In this document: one piece after another, positions 15,470 to 23,244 of the stretch
Numbering within the stretch: the first letter of the stretch is position 1
How the letters are laid out: every line of letters begins with the position of its first letter
NCBI GenBank assembly: GCA_001799895.1
Contig: MGUI01000048.1
Coordinates: 1 to 34,970 of the forward strand
Source: Elusimicrobia bacterium GWD2_63_28
GTDB lineage: Bacteria > Elusimicrobiota > Elusimicrobia > Elusimicrobiales > UBA9959
Direction of reading: 5' to 3'
Length of the DNA: 34,970 nucleotides
Notes under the pieces: generated by a model
What the model was told of the DNA's origin: nothing
Databases searched by the model: none
The model's input: only the letters and a program-made list of their open reading frames with translations
Program-made: the position numbers and the translations under genes

Positions 15470-15643
15470 TTACCAGGGGTCTTCCTTGTACATCTTTATG
15501 ATCACCAGGCCGCCGCGCTTGAACTGGTTGGCCAGGGCGAACTGCAGCGCCTTGAACATGATAACGAATACAAAAAACAGCGAAGCGGTCACCAGAAGGT
15601 ACTCTATGGCCGTCTGCCCTTTCCTGGTCCTGGGTCTGAACAT
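15470..15643 (-). CDS. Second Flp-like pilin or pseudopilin (57 residues)
   Basis: A short gene of 57 codons. The product begins MFRPRTRKGQTAIEYLLV, with a prepilin cleavage Gly9, Gln as the new N-terminus, and Glu/Tyr at +5/+6, followed by a hydrophobic helix (LLVTASLFFVFVIMFKALQF) and a basic tail ending KEDPW. GGGAG lies seven bases upstream of the ATG. It lies 33 bp upstream of the main pilin gene and nine bp after the PorV-like stop, so all are co-transcribed. It may be a minor pilin that primes or caps the fibre (inference). Confidence 0.88.
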   Translation of the reverse strand: MFRPRTRKGQTAIEYLLVTASLFFVFVIMFKALQFALANQFKRGGLVIIKMYKEDPW

Positions 15644-15652
15644 GGCGCTCCC

Positions 15653-16636
15653 TTAGAACTGGAACCGCAGGGCCAGCTGGCTGGCCTTGCCCAGCGCGCC
15701 GTAGGGCGCCAGGGTATAGTCGAAGCCCATGCCGTATCCCAGCGCCTGCGCGCTGTAGAGCCCCACGCCGAAGGACCAGCCCGACACGTCGGTCATGCCC
15801 AGCCGGTCCAGCATGTCGTCGTCCATGTTCTTGCCGTAATTGTCGGAGGGCGTGTAGCCGGCGCGCAGCGAGACGCGGCCCACCTGCAGCACTTCCTCCG
15901 GCAGGTTGAACTCCAGGCCGCCGCCCAGGCGGCCCTTGCGGTCGGAATAGGTTTTCTGCTCCAGCGCCACGGTCACGAAAGGGTTGAAGGCGAAGGCGCC
16001 GCCGAGGCGGTTCACTTTTACCACCTGGTGCTTCTTGCCCGACATGTTCTGGGCGGCCCAGCCGAGCGAGAGCTTGCGGCCCAGGCGCAGCACGGCGCCC
16101 ATATCGAAGACCAGGTTCTTGTACTCGGTGGTATAGTTGTCCTCCAGCACCTCTTTGGCGCTCACGCCCACCAGCAGCTTCTCGAGGAAGAAGCCCTTGG
16201 CGATCGTGACCGAGGCGTAGCCGTTGCGCACCTTGATATCCGCGCCGTACTGCGGCTTGCCCTCGCTGTCGCGCACGTCGAACTTCTCCAGCCCGTAATA
16301 GGCCAGGTTGACGCCTATGACGGACTGCCCTATGGGGTGCACGTAAGAGAAATAATGGCCGGAATATTCCTGTATCCAGCTGAGGTTGGAATAGGAAAAC
16401 TCGCGCATCTGGGCCGAGGCGATGCCGGCCGGGTTGATGCCCATGGCCTCGCCGCCCTCCACCAGCGACACGCCGTTGTTGCCCAGCGCCTGCGCCCGCG
16501 GGCTGCCGGTCGGGATCTTCATGAAGACCGCGCCGTCGGTGCCCACGTTCGTGTCGGCAGCCGGGGCCGGCAGGGCCGCGGCCAGCAGCAGGGCCGCGGC
16601 GGCGGAGTAGAGCGGGAAATTATTTTTGGTTTTCAT
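15653..16636 (-). CDS. PorV/UPF0164-family outer-membrane beta-barrel protein
   Basis: 327 residues with a signal peptide (about 1-27, ending APA/AD). The family signature near the N-terminus reads SPRAQALGNNGVSLVEGG then GINPAGIA, as in PorV/PorQ and UPF0164 proteins. The rest alternates as barrel strands, ending in a strand with terminal Phe (LALRFQF), the usual outer-membrane insertion signal. PorV is the shuttle that takes type IX secretion cargo to the surface in Bacteroidota; whether this homologue does so is unknown. It starts 11 bp after the stop of the FlgD-repeat protein, whose C-terminus resembles a sorting domain, so a carrier-cargo pair is possible. Confidence 0.85.
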   Translation of the reverse strand: MKTKNNFPLYSAAAALLLAAALPAPAADTNVGTDGAVFMKIPTGSPRAQALGNNGVSLVEGGEAMGINPAGIASAQMREFSYSNLSWIQEYSGHYFSYVHPIGQSVIGVNLAYYGLEKFDVRDSEGKPQYGADIKVRNGYASVTIAKGFFLEKLLVGVSAKEVLEDNYTTEYKNLVFDMGAVLRLGRKLSLGWAAQNMSGKKHQVVKVNRLGGAFAFNPFVTVALEQKTYSDRKGRLGGGLEFNLPEEVLQVGRVSLRAGYTPSDNYGKNMDDDMLDRLGMTDVSGWSFGVGLYSAQALGYGMGFDYTLAPYGALGKASQLALRFQF

Positions 16637-16646
16637 AACCTTTCCT

Positions 16647-19600
16647 CTACGGGACCAGGATCTTTTTTATCGTCTGGCAGACGTCCTTGGTGCCCTCGGT
16701 GGCCTCGTAGCGCAGCACCACAAAGTACACGCCGGGCGCCACCGTCTTGCCGTAGGTGTTCACCCTGGGCCAGCAGGCCTCGTGCGTCTGGGTGACCGTG
16801 CAGCGGCCGCTCCCGTCGATATTATTGCCGCCCTCGCGCGGGTTGTTCACGTCCCCGAAGTTCTTCTTGTACACCAGGTCGCCGGCGAGGTTGTAGATCC
16901 GCATCGTGATCCAGCCGTTCATGATCATCGGGATCTTGAACCAGCCCGCCGTCCCCGTGTAGGGATTGGGCGCGAAGAAGCTCTCGTTGGCGAAATCGCC
17001 GCAGAGGTCCGAGGTGCCGCCCCTGGTGACGGGGATGTTGGCCATGATCACGTCGGGCGCCAGGAAGGAGGTATTGGTTATGTAACCGGTGATGGTGCTT
17101 ATCGAGTCCGTCACGGTGGAGCCGTAGATCTTGAAGACGTAGTTGCCGTCCGCCACCTTGGACAGGGTCAGGTCGGTGCCGTCCCAGTATTCGGAGATCT
17201 GGGTGCGCGCCGGGCGCACGCCTATCATGCGCTTCACCAGGCCGCGGGGCGGGTCCTGGTCCGCGGTAGGCACGGTGCTGCCGGGCGAGTAAATCTTGGT
17301 GACCACCTTCATGGGCTCGGACACCTGGTAGGAGACCACGGCCATGTTATCCATCGTAAGGGGCACGATGGACACGTCGTAGATGCGCAGCGGGTCCACG
17401 TCTATCGTCATCTGCACGGTGGCCATGGAGTTGAGCATCGGGTCGATGTCGATGTCCTTGGCGGTAATGCGCACGTCGTAGGAGCCGGCCGGCACGAAGT
17501 CCCCGGTGATGACGTTGTTGTTGCTGTCCAGCGTGGAGTACCTGCCGTCCCAGAATTCCTTGTAGAGCATGTCGCCGTCGCGCACGCCCCTGTCCTCGGC
17601 CAGCACGTGGGCCACGGTCTGCCCGTGCACGCCCCCGCCGTTGGCGTCGAGGATCTGCACCGCCACCTTCGCCTGCCGGGTGACGGCGTAGTCAATTTCG
17701 TAGGGCGGCAGCTTCACGGTGTCGGAGGAGTTGTACATCGTGGGGATCGACGGGATCACGTCGAACATGGTGAAGATGATCTTGCCGCGGGAGACGTCCA
17801 CGTAGCCGTAGGACTTGTCCGTGGAGTACATCACCTGCGCGGTGCCGGTGCTGTAGGCCACCAGCGTGAACGGGTAGCGCCCGTCCTCCACCAGGCGGCC
17901 GTTGGTGTCGCGGCCGTCCCAGTACTCGGTTATCCGGTAGCGGCCCGGGCGCATGCCCTCCACCGTGTACTTGGGCGTGCCGCTCACCGTAGGCGGCCAC
18001 ACGGAGGGGTTGATCACCGAAGTGATCGGGTAAATGTTGAGCTTCATGTACATCGGCTGCGACAGCTCGAAGGAGATGCGGGCCATGTCGGAGGTGCCGC
18101 CCATCAGCGGCAGGCTCTTTACGTCCACCGTGCGGAACATGTGCACCGGGATCACGGCCGTAACGGTGGAGGTCTTCAGCTGCGAGCACTGGAAGGGGTC
18201 CGTGGTTATCAGCTCAGCCAGGTAGGAGCCGCTGGAGACGTAATAGCCGTTATTGTCCTTGCCGTCCCAGATCTCCCGGTTGACGAAGTTGGCGAAACGC
18301 ATCTCGTCCACCACGAGGTTGCGGACTATGTCGTTGGCCTCGCCCTCCATGCGTTTTATGTTAAGACTGATCTTCGCATCGCGGCTGGGGGTGTAGCGGA
18401 AATAGAACGGGTCCAGGCCGGCCACGGAAGGCGAAGAGCCTATCACGGTGGAAGACGGCGTCAGCAGGGCGATAACGTTGCCGCGCGCCACGGGGAGGTT
18501 CCCGACATACATGCGCCGCGTCCTCAGCACGCCGCCGGCAGCGGCCTGTGACGGGAGCTCGGCGTAGACGGCGTAGACATAGTCGCCGTCGCAGACCGGG
18601 TGGCCGGCGCTGTCGCGGCCGTCCCAGAAAGTGGTCTGCGTCTTGCGCCCTTCTTTCTGTTCCACGAAGCTGCGCAGCAGCGTGCCGGAGGTGGGCGTGT
18701 TCCAGCCGGCGGCGGAGGTGTTGTTTATATTGCTGAACGTGGTCCCCGGGGTATAAATATTCACGTAAACCGTGGCCGACTCGGTGAGCATATAGCTGAT
18801 GAGGGCCATGTCGGTGGAGGCGGCGCCCAGCGGCCTGAGGGCGATGTCGGTTATCTGAAGCGGGTCCAGCGAAATATAGGTGGTGGCGCCGTAGGCGTTG
18901 TCCAGGCCGAAATAGTCGTAGGCCTTGGCGTTCACAAAAGCCATGTAGACTCCGGAAGGCATGAAACTGCCGTGGCTGTCCCGGCCGTCCCAGAAGGTGC
19001 CGTTGGTAAGCGCTCCTTTGGGGGTGCCCTCTCCCACCATAGGCGAGTCGGTAAGGATTTCGCGCACGGGGGTGACCATGGCGGCGTCCCCGGTGGCGGC
19101 AAAGATCTTTATGGTGGTGCTGGCGTCCTTGGAGAGGCGGAAAAGTATGTTGTAGGGCTGCGCGCCCACGCCGGTCACGCGCCCTACCACGGTGGGACTG
19201 GAGACCAGGGAATGGACGTTCACCACATCCACGGTAATTGGATATTGGTTCTGGCCAGGGTAGGCCGAGGTCTGCTCTATGGAGATATTGCCGGCGGTGG
19301 GGCTGACCTGGTTGGTCTTTACCTTGGCGCGGTAGCCGAACTGGCCATTGGTCTTGCCGAAAAGGCCTTCCAGGTTGTAAGAGCCGTCCCAGGCCGCGCA
19401 GAAATTGCCGACTACCGTTTCGGCAGGGTAGGTGGTGTTATTGCAGGTGCCCACATTGTACATGGCTATGGTCCGGATGGGCGGGGTAGAAGAGGGGTCC
19501 AGCGGGTTGGCGCCGGCGCCGAACTTGAAAACCTCGAAAGTCAGCTCGTCTATGCCGAAGGCGCCGGCCGTGCTGACGCAGACCACCGTGGCGCAGAGTT

Positions 19601-19880
19601 TGAGGCAGCCGCCGGGATACACATTCGCGCCGGCGCTAAGGCGGGGGCGCTCCCATTCTATTCTGGCCGACCAGACCGCGGGCTCGAAGCCGCCGCCGGC
19701 TATGAAAGAAACATTATCCTCAGCGGCGTCATACGCGCCCTGGCAGTAAGTATCGCCTACCTCTCCGGTCGGGTACATTGTCTTCATGTCCCTGATATAG
19801 AGCTGCTGCGCGGAGGCTTCGGCGGCAAACCCGGCAAAGATCCCCAGCAGGGCGGAGATAAAAATCAGTTTTTTAAGCAT
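16647..19880 (-). CDS. Large secreted protein with FlgD-type Ig repeats and a C-terminal sorting-like domain
   Basis: 1077 residues. The signal peptide is 1-24 (ending ASA). From about residue 245 onward there are six FlgD-like units of roughly 100 residues, each with the hallmark W-D-G-R/K-D (FWDGRDSHG, FWDGRDSAG, IWDGKDNNG, YWDGRDTNG, FWDGRYSTL, YWDGTDLTL) followed by a G-x-Y strand. A degenerate AAWDG unit lies near 163. The first 200 residues contain several cysteines. The last 90 residues (FFAPNPYTG, ITMRIYNLAGDLVYKK, VAPGVYFVVLRYE, ending KKILVP) resemble type A C-terminal domains of type IX secretion cargo. It is probably surface-exposed or secreted. The ATG at 19880 has GAGGAAG upstream; a longer reading lacks this and begins outside the signal peptide. 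Confidence 0.85.
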   Translation of the reverse strand: MLKKLIFISALLGIFAGFAAEASAQQLYIRDMKTMYPTGEVGDTYCQGAYDAAEDNVSFIAGGGFEPAVWSARIEWERPRLSAGANVYPGGCLKLCATVVCVSTAGAFGIDELTFEVFKFGAGANPLDPSSTPPIRTIAMYNVGTCNNTTYPAETVVGNFCAAWDGSYNLEGLFGKTNGQFGYRAKVKTNQVSPTAGNISIEQTSAYPGQNQYPITVDVVNVHSLVSSPTVVGRVTGVGAQPYNILFRLSKDASTTIKIFAATGDAAMVTPVREILTDSPMVGEGTPKGALTNGTFWDGRDSHGSFMPSGVYMAFVNAKAYDYFGLDNAYGATTYISLDPLQITDIALRPLGAASTDMALISYMLTESATVYVNIYTPGTTFSNINNTSAAGWNTPTSGTLLRSFVEQKEGRKTQTTFWDGRDSAGHPVCDGDYVYAVYAELPSQAAAGGVLRTRRMYVGNLPVARGNVIALLTPSSTVIGSSPSVAGLDPFYFRYTPSRDAKISLNIKRMEGEANDIVRNLVVDEMRFANFVNREIWDGKDNNGYYVSSGSYLAELITTDPFQCSQLKTSTVTAVIPVHMFRTVDVKSLPLMGGTSDMARISFELSQPMYMKLNIYPITSVINPSVWPPTVSGTPKYTVEGMRPGRYRITEYWDGRDTNGRLVEDGRYPFTLVAYSTGTAQVMYSTDKSYGYVDVSRGKIIFTMFDVIPSIPTMYNSSDTVKLPPYEIDYAVTRQAKVAVQILDANGGGVHGQTVAHVLAEDRGVRDGDMLYKEFWDGRYSTLDSNNNVITGDFVPAGSYDVRITAKDIDIDPMLNSMATVQMTIDVDPLRIYDVSIVPLTMDNMAVVSYQVSEPMKVVTKIYSPGSTVPTADQDPPRGLVKRMIGVRPARTQISEYWDGTDLTLSKVADGNYVFKIYGSTVTDSISTITGYITNTSFLAPDVIMANIPVTRGGTSDLCGDFANESFFAPNPYTGTAGWFKIPMIMNGWITMRIYNLAGDLVYKKNFGDVNNPREGGNNIDGSGRCTVTQTHEACWPRVNTYGKTVAPGVYFVVLRYEATEGTKDVCQTIKKILVP

Positions 19881-19996
19881 AGTCTTCCTCAGTAAAGGCA
19901 AAACGGGGCCGGGGAAGGGCTTTGCCGCTCCCCGCCTAAAATCACTTTTCAATTTTGCCATTTTAATCATATTGAAATCAATGTAATTCCATAAGA
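19881..19996 (-). other. Intergenic region upstream of the FlgD-repeat gene
   Basis: No gene is seen. It holds a GC-rich fold (GGGGA-GC-GGC-AAA-GCC-CT-TCCCC on the minus strand, about 19902-19935) followed by GTTTT, a possible weak terminator for the gene upstream. The AT-rich half (about 19945-19995) has ATTGATTTCAAT as a small inverted repeat and several A/T hexamers suitable for a promoter, but no clear -35/-10 pair. Confidence 0.3.
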
Positions 19997-21736
19997 TTAT
20001 TTATATAGTTTCAGCGAATATTTCTTCAGTTCGTAGCCCCCGGCCAGTTCCCCGGCCTTTTCTATAGTCCAGAGGCTGCCTCCGCCGGCCCAGAAGGAGG
20101 AGGCCCGGCCCTTACCGAAGGGCTGGCTGGAGACCAGATCGAACCCCTTTTCTTCCAGGGCGTAGCGGCGCAAAACGTTCTTGCCGTCCAGCACCCAGAG
20201 CTGGCCGTCGAACCACTGCATGCAGGCCAGGGTCTTCACCCCGTCCAGGGTATAGGTGGCGGCCGCGCCGGAGGCCGGGTCCAGGCCGTACTTGTAGAGC
20301 AGGCCCGAGGAGGCGTCGAAGGCCCACAGGCTGTAGCCGTCCCAGGCCGCTCCCTGCGGGGCGGGCCCGGGGGTCTTGACGGCCTCTGCCAGGCTGCCGT
20401 CCTTGGAATTCTGCCTGGCGTAGCGCAGCTGCGCCATGTCAAGCGTCCACAGGCCGCCGTCCGAGGCGGTCAGCGCGCCGGGGCGCAGCGGGGTGCCCGC
20501 CGGCGCCGGCAGCACGCGCAGCGTGGAGTAATCTTTAATATCCTTAAGGGCCAGGCCCTTGTTCCAGTCGGCCACCCAGAGGCCCTCGCTCGTTACGGCC
20601 AGACCGGACGGGTTGGCCAGGTCCAGCGGCACGCTGGAGAGCAGCTTGTAATGCGCCTTGGCGCGGTAGGAGTAGAACTGCCAGCCGGCCACGGAGAGCA
20701 GCATCAGCCCGGCCAGGCCCAGGGCCAGCGCGCGGGTCACGCTCTTGCGGGCGCCTATGAATTTCTGGTCCGGGGAGGCGGAAACGAAGACGCTGGGCAG
20801 CTCCACGCCTTTCAGCGCGTACAGCTTCAGCACCTGCGTCACCTTCTCCGACCACTGGCTGGATTCCTTCAGGACATTGGCCAGGCCGGCGGCGTTCTCC
20901 ACGCCCTTGGACTCCTGCTCGCGCATCTTCATGGTCCAGGCCTCGCGCTCGGAGCGCAGACGCTCTTCCCACACGGCGAATTCCTGGCGGTGCGTCTCCC
21001 AGACGGAGCGCTCCCTGTCCCACAGCTCGCGCCACTGGGTCCGCTCGGCGTCCCAGTTGGCCTTGGCGGCATCCAGCCGCCCGGTCAGATCTTTCACCTG
21101 GCCTTCCAGGTCCTTCATCTTCGCCGCGTCGTCGCGGCGGTTCTTGCGTTCGGAGAGCAGTTCGGACAGGGTCTTCTCCACGGCTTCTTTCGAATCCCCC
21201 AGCTTGGCCTCCAGGCCGGCCTTCGCGTCGGCCAGGTCCGCGGTCTGCACGGACAGGCCGGTAAATTTGTTGTGCCACTCGTCGCGCTCGGCGCGCAGGG
21301 CGTCTATGCGGGACTGCAGGCTGATCATCTCGGTCTTGGTGCGCTCCAGCAGCTCTTTGAGCAGCGCTATTTCGCGCGCGTGGTTCTTTTTCTGCGCGTC
21401 CAGCAGTTTCTTCGACTCCTCAAGGTTCAGGGCGGTGGACAGCTCCTCGTTGAGCGACTTCTCGCGGGCTTCCTGGTAATGCTGCTTGATCTCGCTTAAA
21501 TGGGCCTTGGTCTCCTCGAGCTGGGCGCCCAGGTCGCGCAGCTGCGCGTCCTTGCCGGCCAGCAGTGACTTCCACTCCCCCTCCGCCTTCGAGAAATTAT
21601 CGCGCAGGAAGCGCATGGTTTCCATGTTGGACTGGCGGACGTCGTGCGGCAGCGGCGAGGCGTCGGGAACGTAGTCGTTCCCCGCCACTTTCTTCCACAG
21701 CTCGTTGAGGTGCCTGTCTATATCTTTGCTTTCCAT
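19997..21736 (-). CDS. Membrane protein: cytoplasmic coiled coil, one TM, periplasmic beta-propeller
   Basis: 579 residues and no signal peptide. Residues 45-300 form a long coiled coil. Its last part is rich in tryptophan (W228, 235, 239, 246, 256, 267). A single TM spans about 335-353. Residues 365-579 contain five repeats with the core LW-x-x-D or close to it (GLWVADW, GLWTLDM, SLWAFDA, QLWVLDG, SLWTIEK), like the blades of a beta-propeller. Topology should be N-in, C-out, with the coil in the cytoplasm and the propeller in the periplasm. I do not recognise a family. It lies between two outer-membrane-type genes, so a trans-envelope role is possible. Its Shine-Dalgarno is weak. Confidence 0.78.
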   Translation of the reverse strand: MESKDIDRHLNELWKKVAGNDYVPDASPLPHDVRQSNMETMRFLRDNFSKAEGEWKSLLAGKDAQLRDLGAQLEETKAHLSEIKQHYQEAREKSLNEELSTALNLEESKKLLDAQKKNHAREIALLKELLERTKTEMISLQSRIDALRAERDEWHNKFTGLSVQTADLADAKAGLEAKLGDSKEAVEKTLSELLSERKNRRDDAAKMKDLEGQVKDLTGRLDAAKANWDAERTQWRELWDRERSVWETHRQEFAVWEERLRSEREAWTMKMREQESKGVENAAGLANVLKESSQWSEKVTQVLKLYALKGVELPSVFVSASPDQKFIGARKSVTRALALGLAGLMLLSVAGWQFYSYRAKAHYKLLSSVPLDLANPSGLAVTSEGLWVADWNKGLALKDIKDYSTLRVLPAPAGTPLRPGALTASDGGLWTLDMAQLRYARQNSKDGSLAEAVKTPGPAPQGAAWDGYSLWAFDASSGLLYKYGLDPASGAAATYTLDGVKTLACMQWFDGQLWVLDGKNVLRRYALEEKGFDLVSSQPFGKGRASSFWAGGGSLWTIEKAGELAGGYELKKYSLKLYK

Positions 21737-21876
21737 AAGGGTTAACGCCGCCCGGCCGTCCGGCCTTGCTTCGTTATATGTTTAGTTTAACAGGGGGGTA
21801 TTAACCGGGAGTGAACTAATTGTTAACAAATCGTTACGGAGAGCCTTGGACCTGGTATCCGGACGCTCCTCGGAGC
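21737..21876 (-). other. Intergenic region between the barrel/coiled-coil gene and the propeller gene
   Basis: 140 bp with no gene. On the minus strand it has the 10-bp palindrome TTGTTAACAA, a TATAAC hexamer about 45 bp before the next ATG, and a GGCCGGACGGCCGG fold just before the start. A promoter is likely here, but no -35 partner with good spacing was found. Confidence 0.25.
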
Positions 21877-23244
21877 TCAACGTACCAGCCCTTGCAGTTC
21901 CACCGTGGCCTGGCTGATGTCTATGCCCGAATCCTGGTACTGCGAAACTATGCGCTGCAGCGAGCTCTTCAGCACGTCCGCCGGGGCCCCGCCGCCCTTC
22001 AGCTTCAGGTAGCCCTGCCATTCCGCGCTGAAATCATAGCGCAGCTGCGCCAGCTTGTCCGCCTTGCGCTTCTCGGACATGGCCCTCAGCTCCGCCTCGG
22101 CCGCAGCCTGCCGGCGCACCACCGAGGCCAGCCGCTCCTTCTCGCCGCTTTCCGCCGCCTTCTGCTCCTGCGTGCTCTTGAGCCGGGCGCTGAGCGAATC
22201 TATCTCCGCCTTCATCGACGCCAGCTCGTCCTTCAGCAGCGCCTCGCGGCGCGCCGACTCGTCGAGCGCCTCCACCAGGTCCTTGCGGTATTTTATCTCC
22301 TGCTTGATCAGGCGCTCGTACTCCGCCTCCACGTCGCGGTCGCCGAAGCGCAGCGCCAGCGTGAGGGAATGCGCCGGCACCACCGCGCCGGTCAGCGGCA
22401 CGGCCAGGCCGTAAGAGATCTCAGAGGCCAGGTGTTTCCAGCCGATCCCGGCGCTGAGGGCCGAGGCGCGCTCCGCCAGGAAGAGGCCCGCGCGGGAAAA
22501 GAGCTGCCCGGCGCGCTGCGTGCGCCAGGCGTGCTCCACGCCCGGGTTCAGGCTCACGTTGCCCTTCTGCCCGGCCGAAGCCGTGCGCTTGGCCAGGTCC
22601 AGCGAAAGCGTATAATCCTCGCGGCGCTCGGAGACGCCCAGCCTTATCACCATCGGGGCGTTGTCCTCCAGCCCCCCGATATCGAAAGCGGGGTTATTGA
22701 GATTCAGGATCGAGAACCCCAGCGAATGCCTGTCGTCGGGGCGGAACACCGCGCCCAGGTCCACGGCCGCGCCGGAAGCCGACTCCCCGCCCGGGGCAGT
22801 GGCGCTCAGGATCTTCAGGTTGGCGCCCAGGTCCAGCACGCCGGAGCCGCCCCGGCGCAGCTGCCAGGTGCCCCAGCCGAAAGAAATGGTCTTCTGCGTG
22901 ACTTCCCCCCCGTCGTCGCGGTAGAGGCCCCCGATGGAAAGCGTGCCCATCTTGCCGTAGGCCATGCGCGGGACCAGCGCCCAGGCGCCGTAGGCCCGCA
23001 GCTCGCCCGGACCCTGCGTGGTGCGCTCGGAGCCCAGGAAGTGGGCCCCGGTCTCGAACTTGCGCGAAGAGCCGGCCAGCGCCGGGTTGGCCTGGAAAGC
23101 CAGCGGGTCTTCCAGGCCCGCCGCCTGGCCGCCGAAGCCCGACTGGCGCGCCCCGGCCGGCAGGTCCTCGAAAACCGCGGCTGCCGGGCAGGCGCAGGCC
23201 AGCAGCAGGCAAACGGAGAGCACGAGGTTATTTCGCTGTTGCAT
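21877..23244 (-). CDS. Predicted outer-membrane barrel with C-terminal coiled coil
   Basis: 455 residues with a signal peptide (1-23; ACACPAAA, where a lipobox-like LLAC at 14-17 is also conceivable). Residues 24-300 look like a PorV/UPF0164-type barrel: FGGQAAGLEDPLAFQANPA near the start corresponds to the family's G-x-A-x-x-D-x-x-x-x-x-x-NPA signature, and alternating strands follow (TLSIGGLYRDD, LGFSILNLNNPAF, TLALRFGDR). Residues 304-405 are a charged coiled coil and 406-455 a small C-terminal domain. A barrel with a periplasmic coil could bridge to peptidoglycan or the inner membrane (inference). Its start overlaps the end of the diguanylate cyclase gene by 17 bp, so translation is coupled. 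Confidence 0.78.
   Translation of the reverse strand: MQQRNNLVLSVCLLLACACPAAAVFEDLPAGARQSGFGGQAAGLEDPLAFQANPALAGSSRKFETGAHFLGSERTTQGPGELRAYGAWALVPRMAYGKMGTLSIGGLYRDDGGEVTQKTISFGWGTWQLRRGGSGVLDLGANLKILSATAPGGESASGAAVDLGAVFRPDDRHSLGFSILNLNNPAFDIGGLEDNAPMVIRLGVSERREDYTLSLDLAKRTASAGQKGNVSLNPGVEHAWRTQRAGQLFSRAGLFLAERASALSAGIGWKHLASEISYGLAVPLTGAVVPAHSLTLALRFGDRDVEAEYERLIKQEIKYRKDLVEALDESARREALLKDELASMKAEIDSLSARLKSTQEQKAAESGEKERLASVVRRQAAAEAELRAMSEKRKADKLAQLRYDFSAEWQGYLKLKGGGAPADVLKSSLQRIVSQYQDSGIDISQATVELQGLVR

Noticed and set aside
19881..19970. Extended N-terminus for the FlgD-repeat protein
   Set aside because: The ATG at 19880 has a strong ribosome site and starts a textbook signal peptide; the extra 30 residues would bury it.
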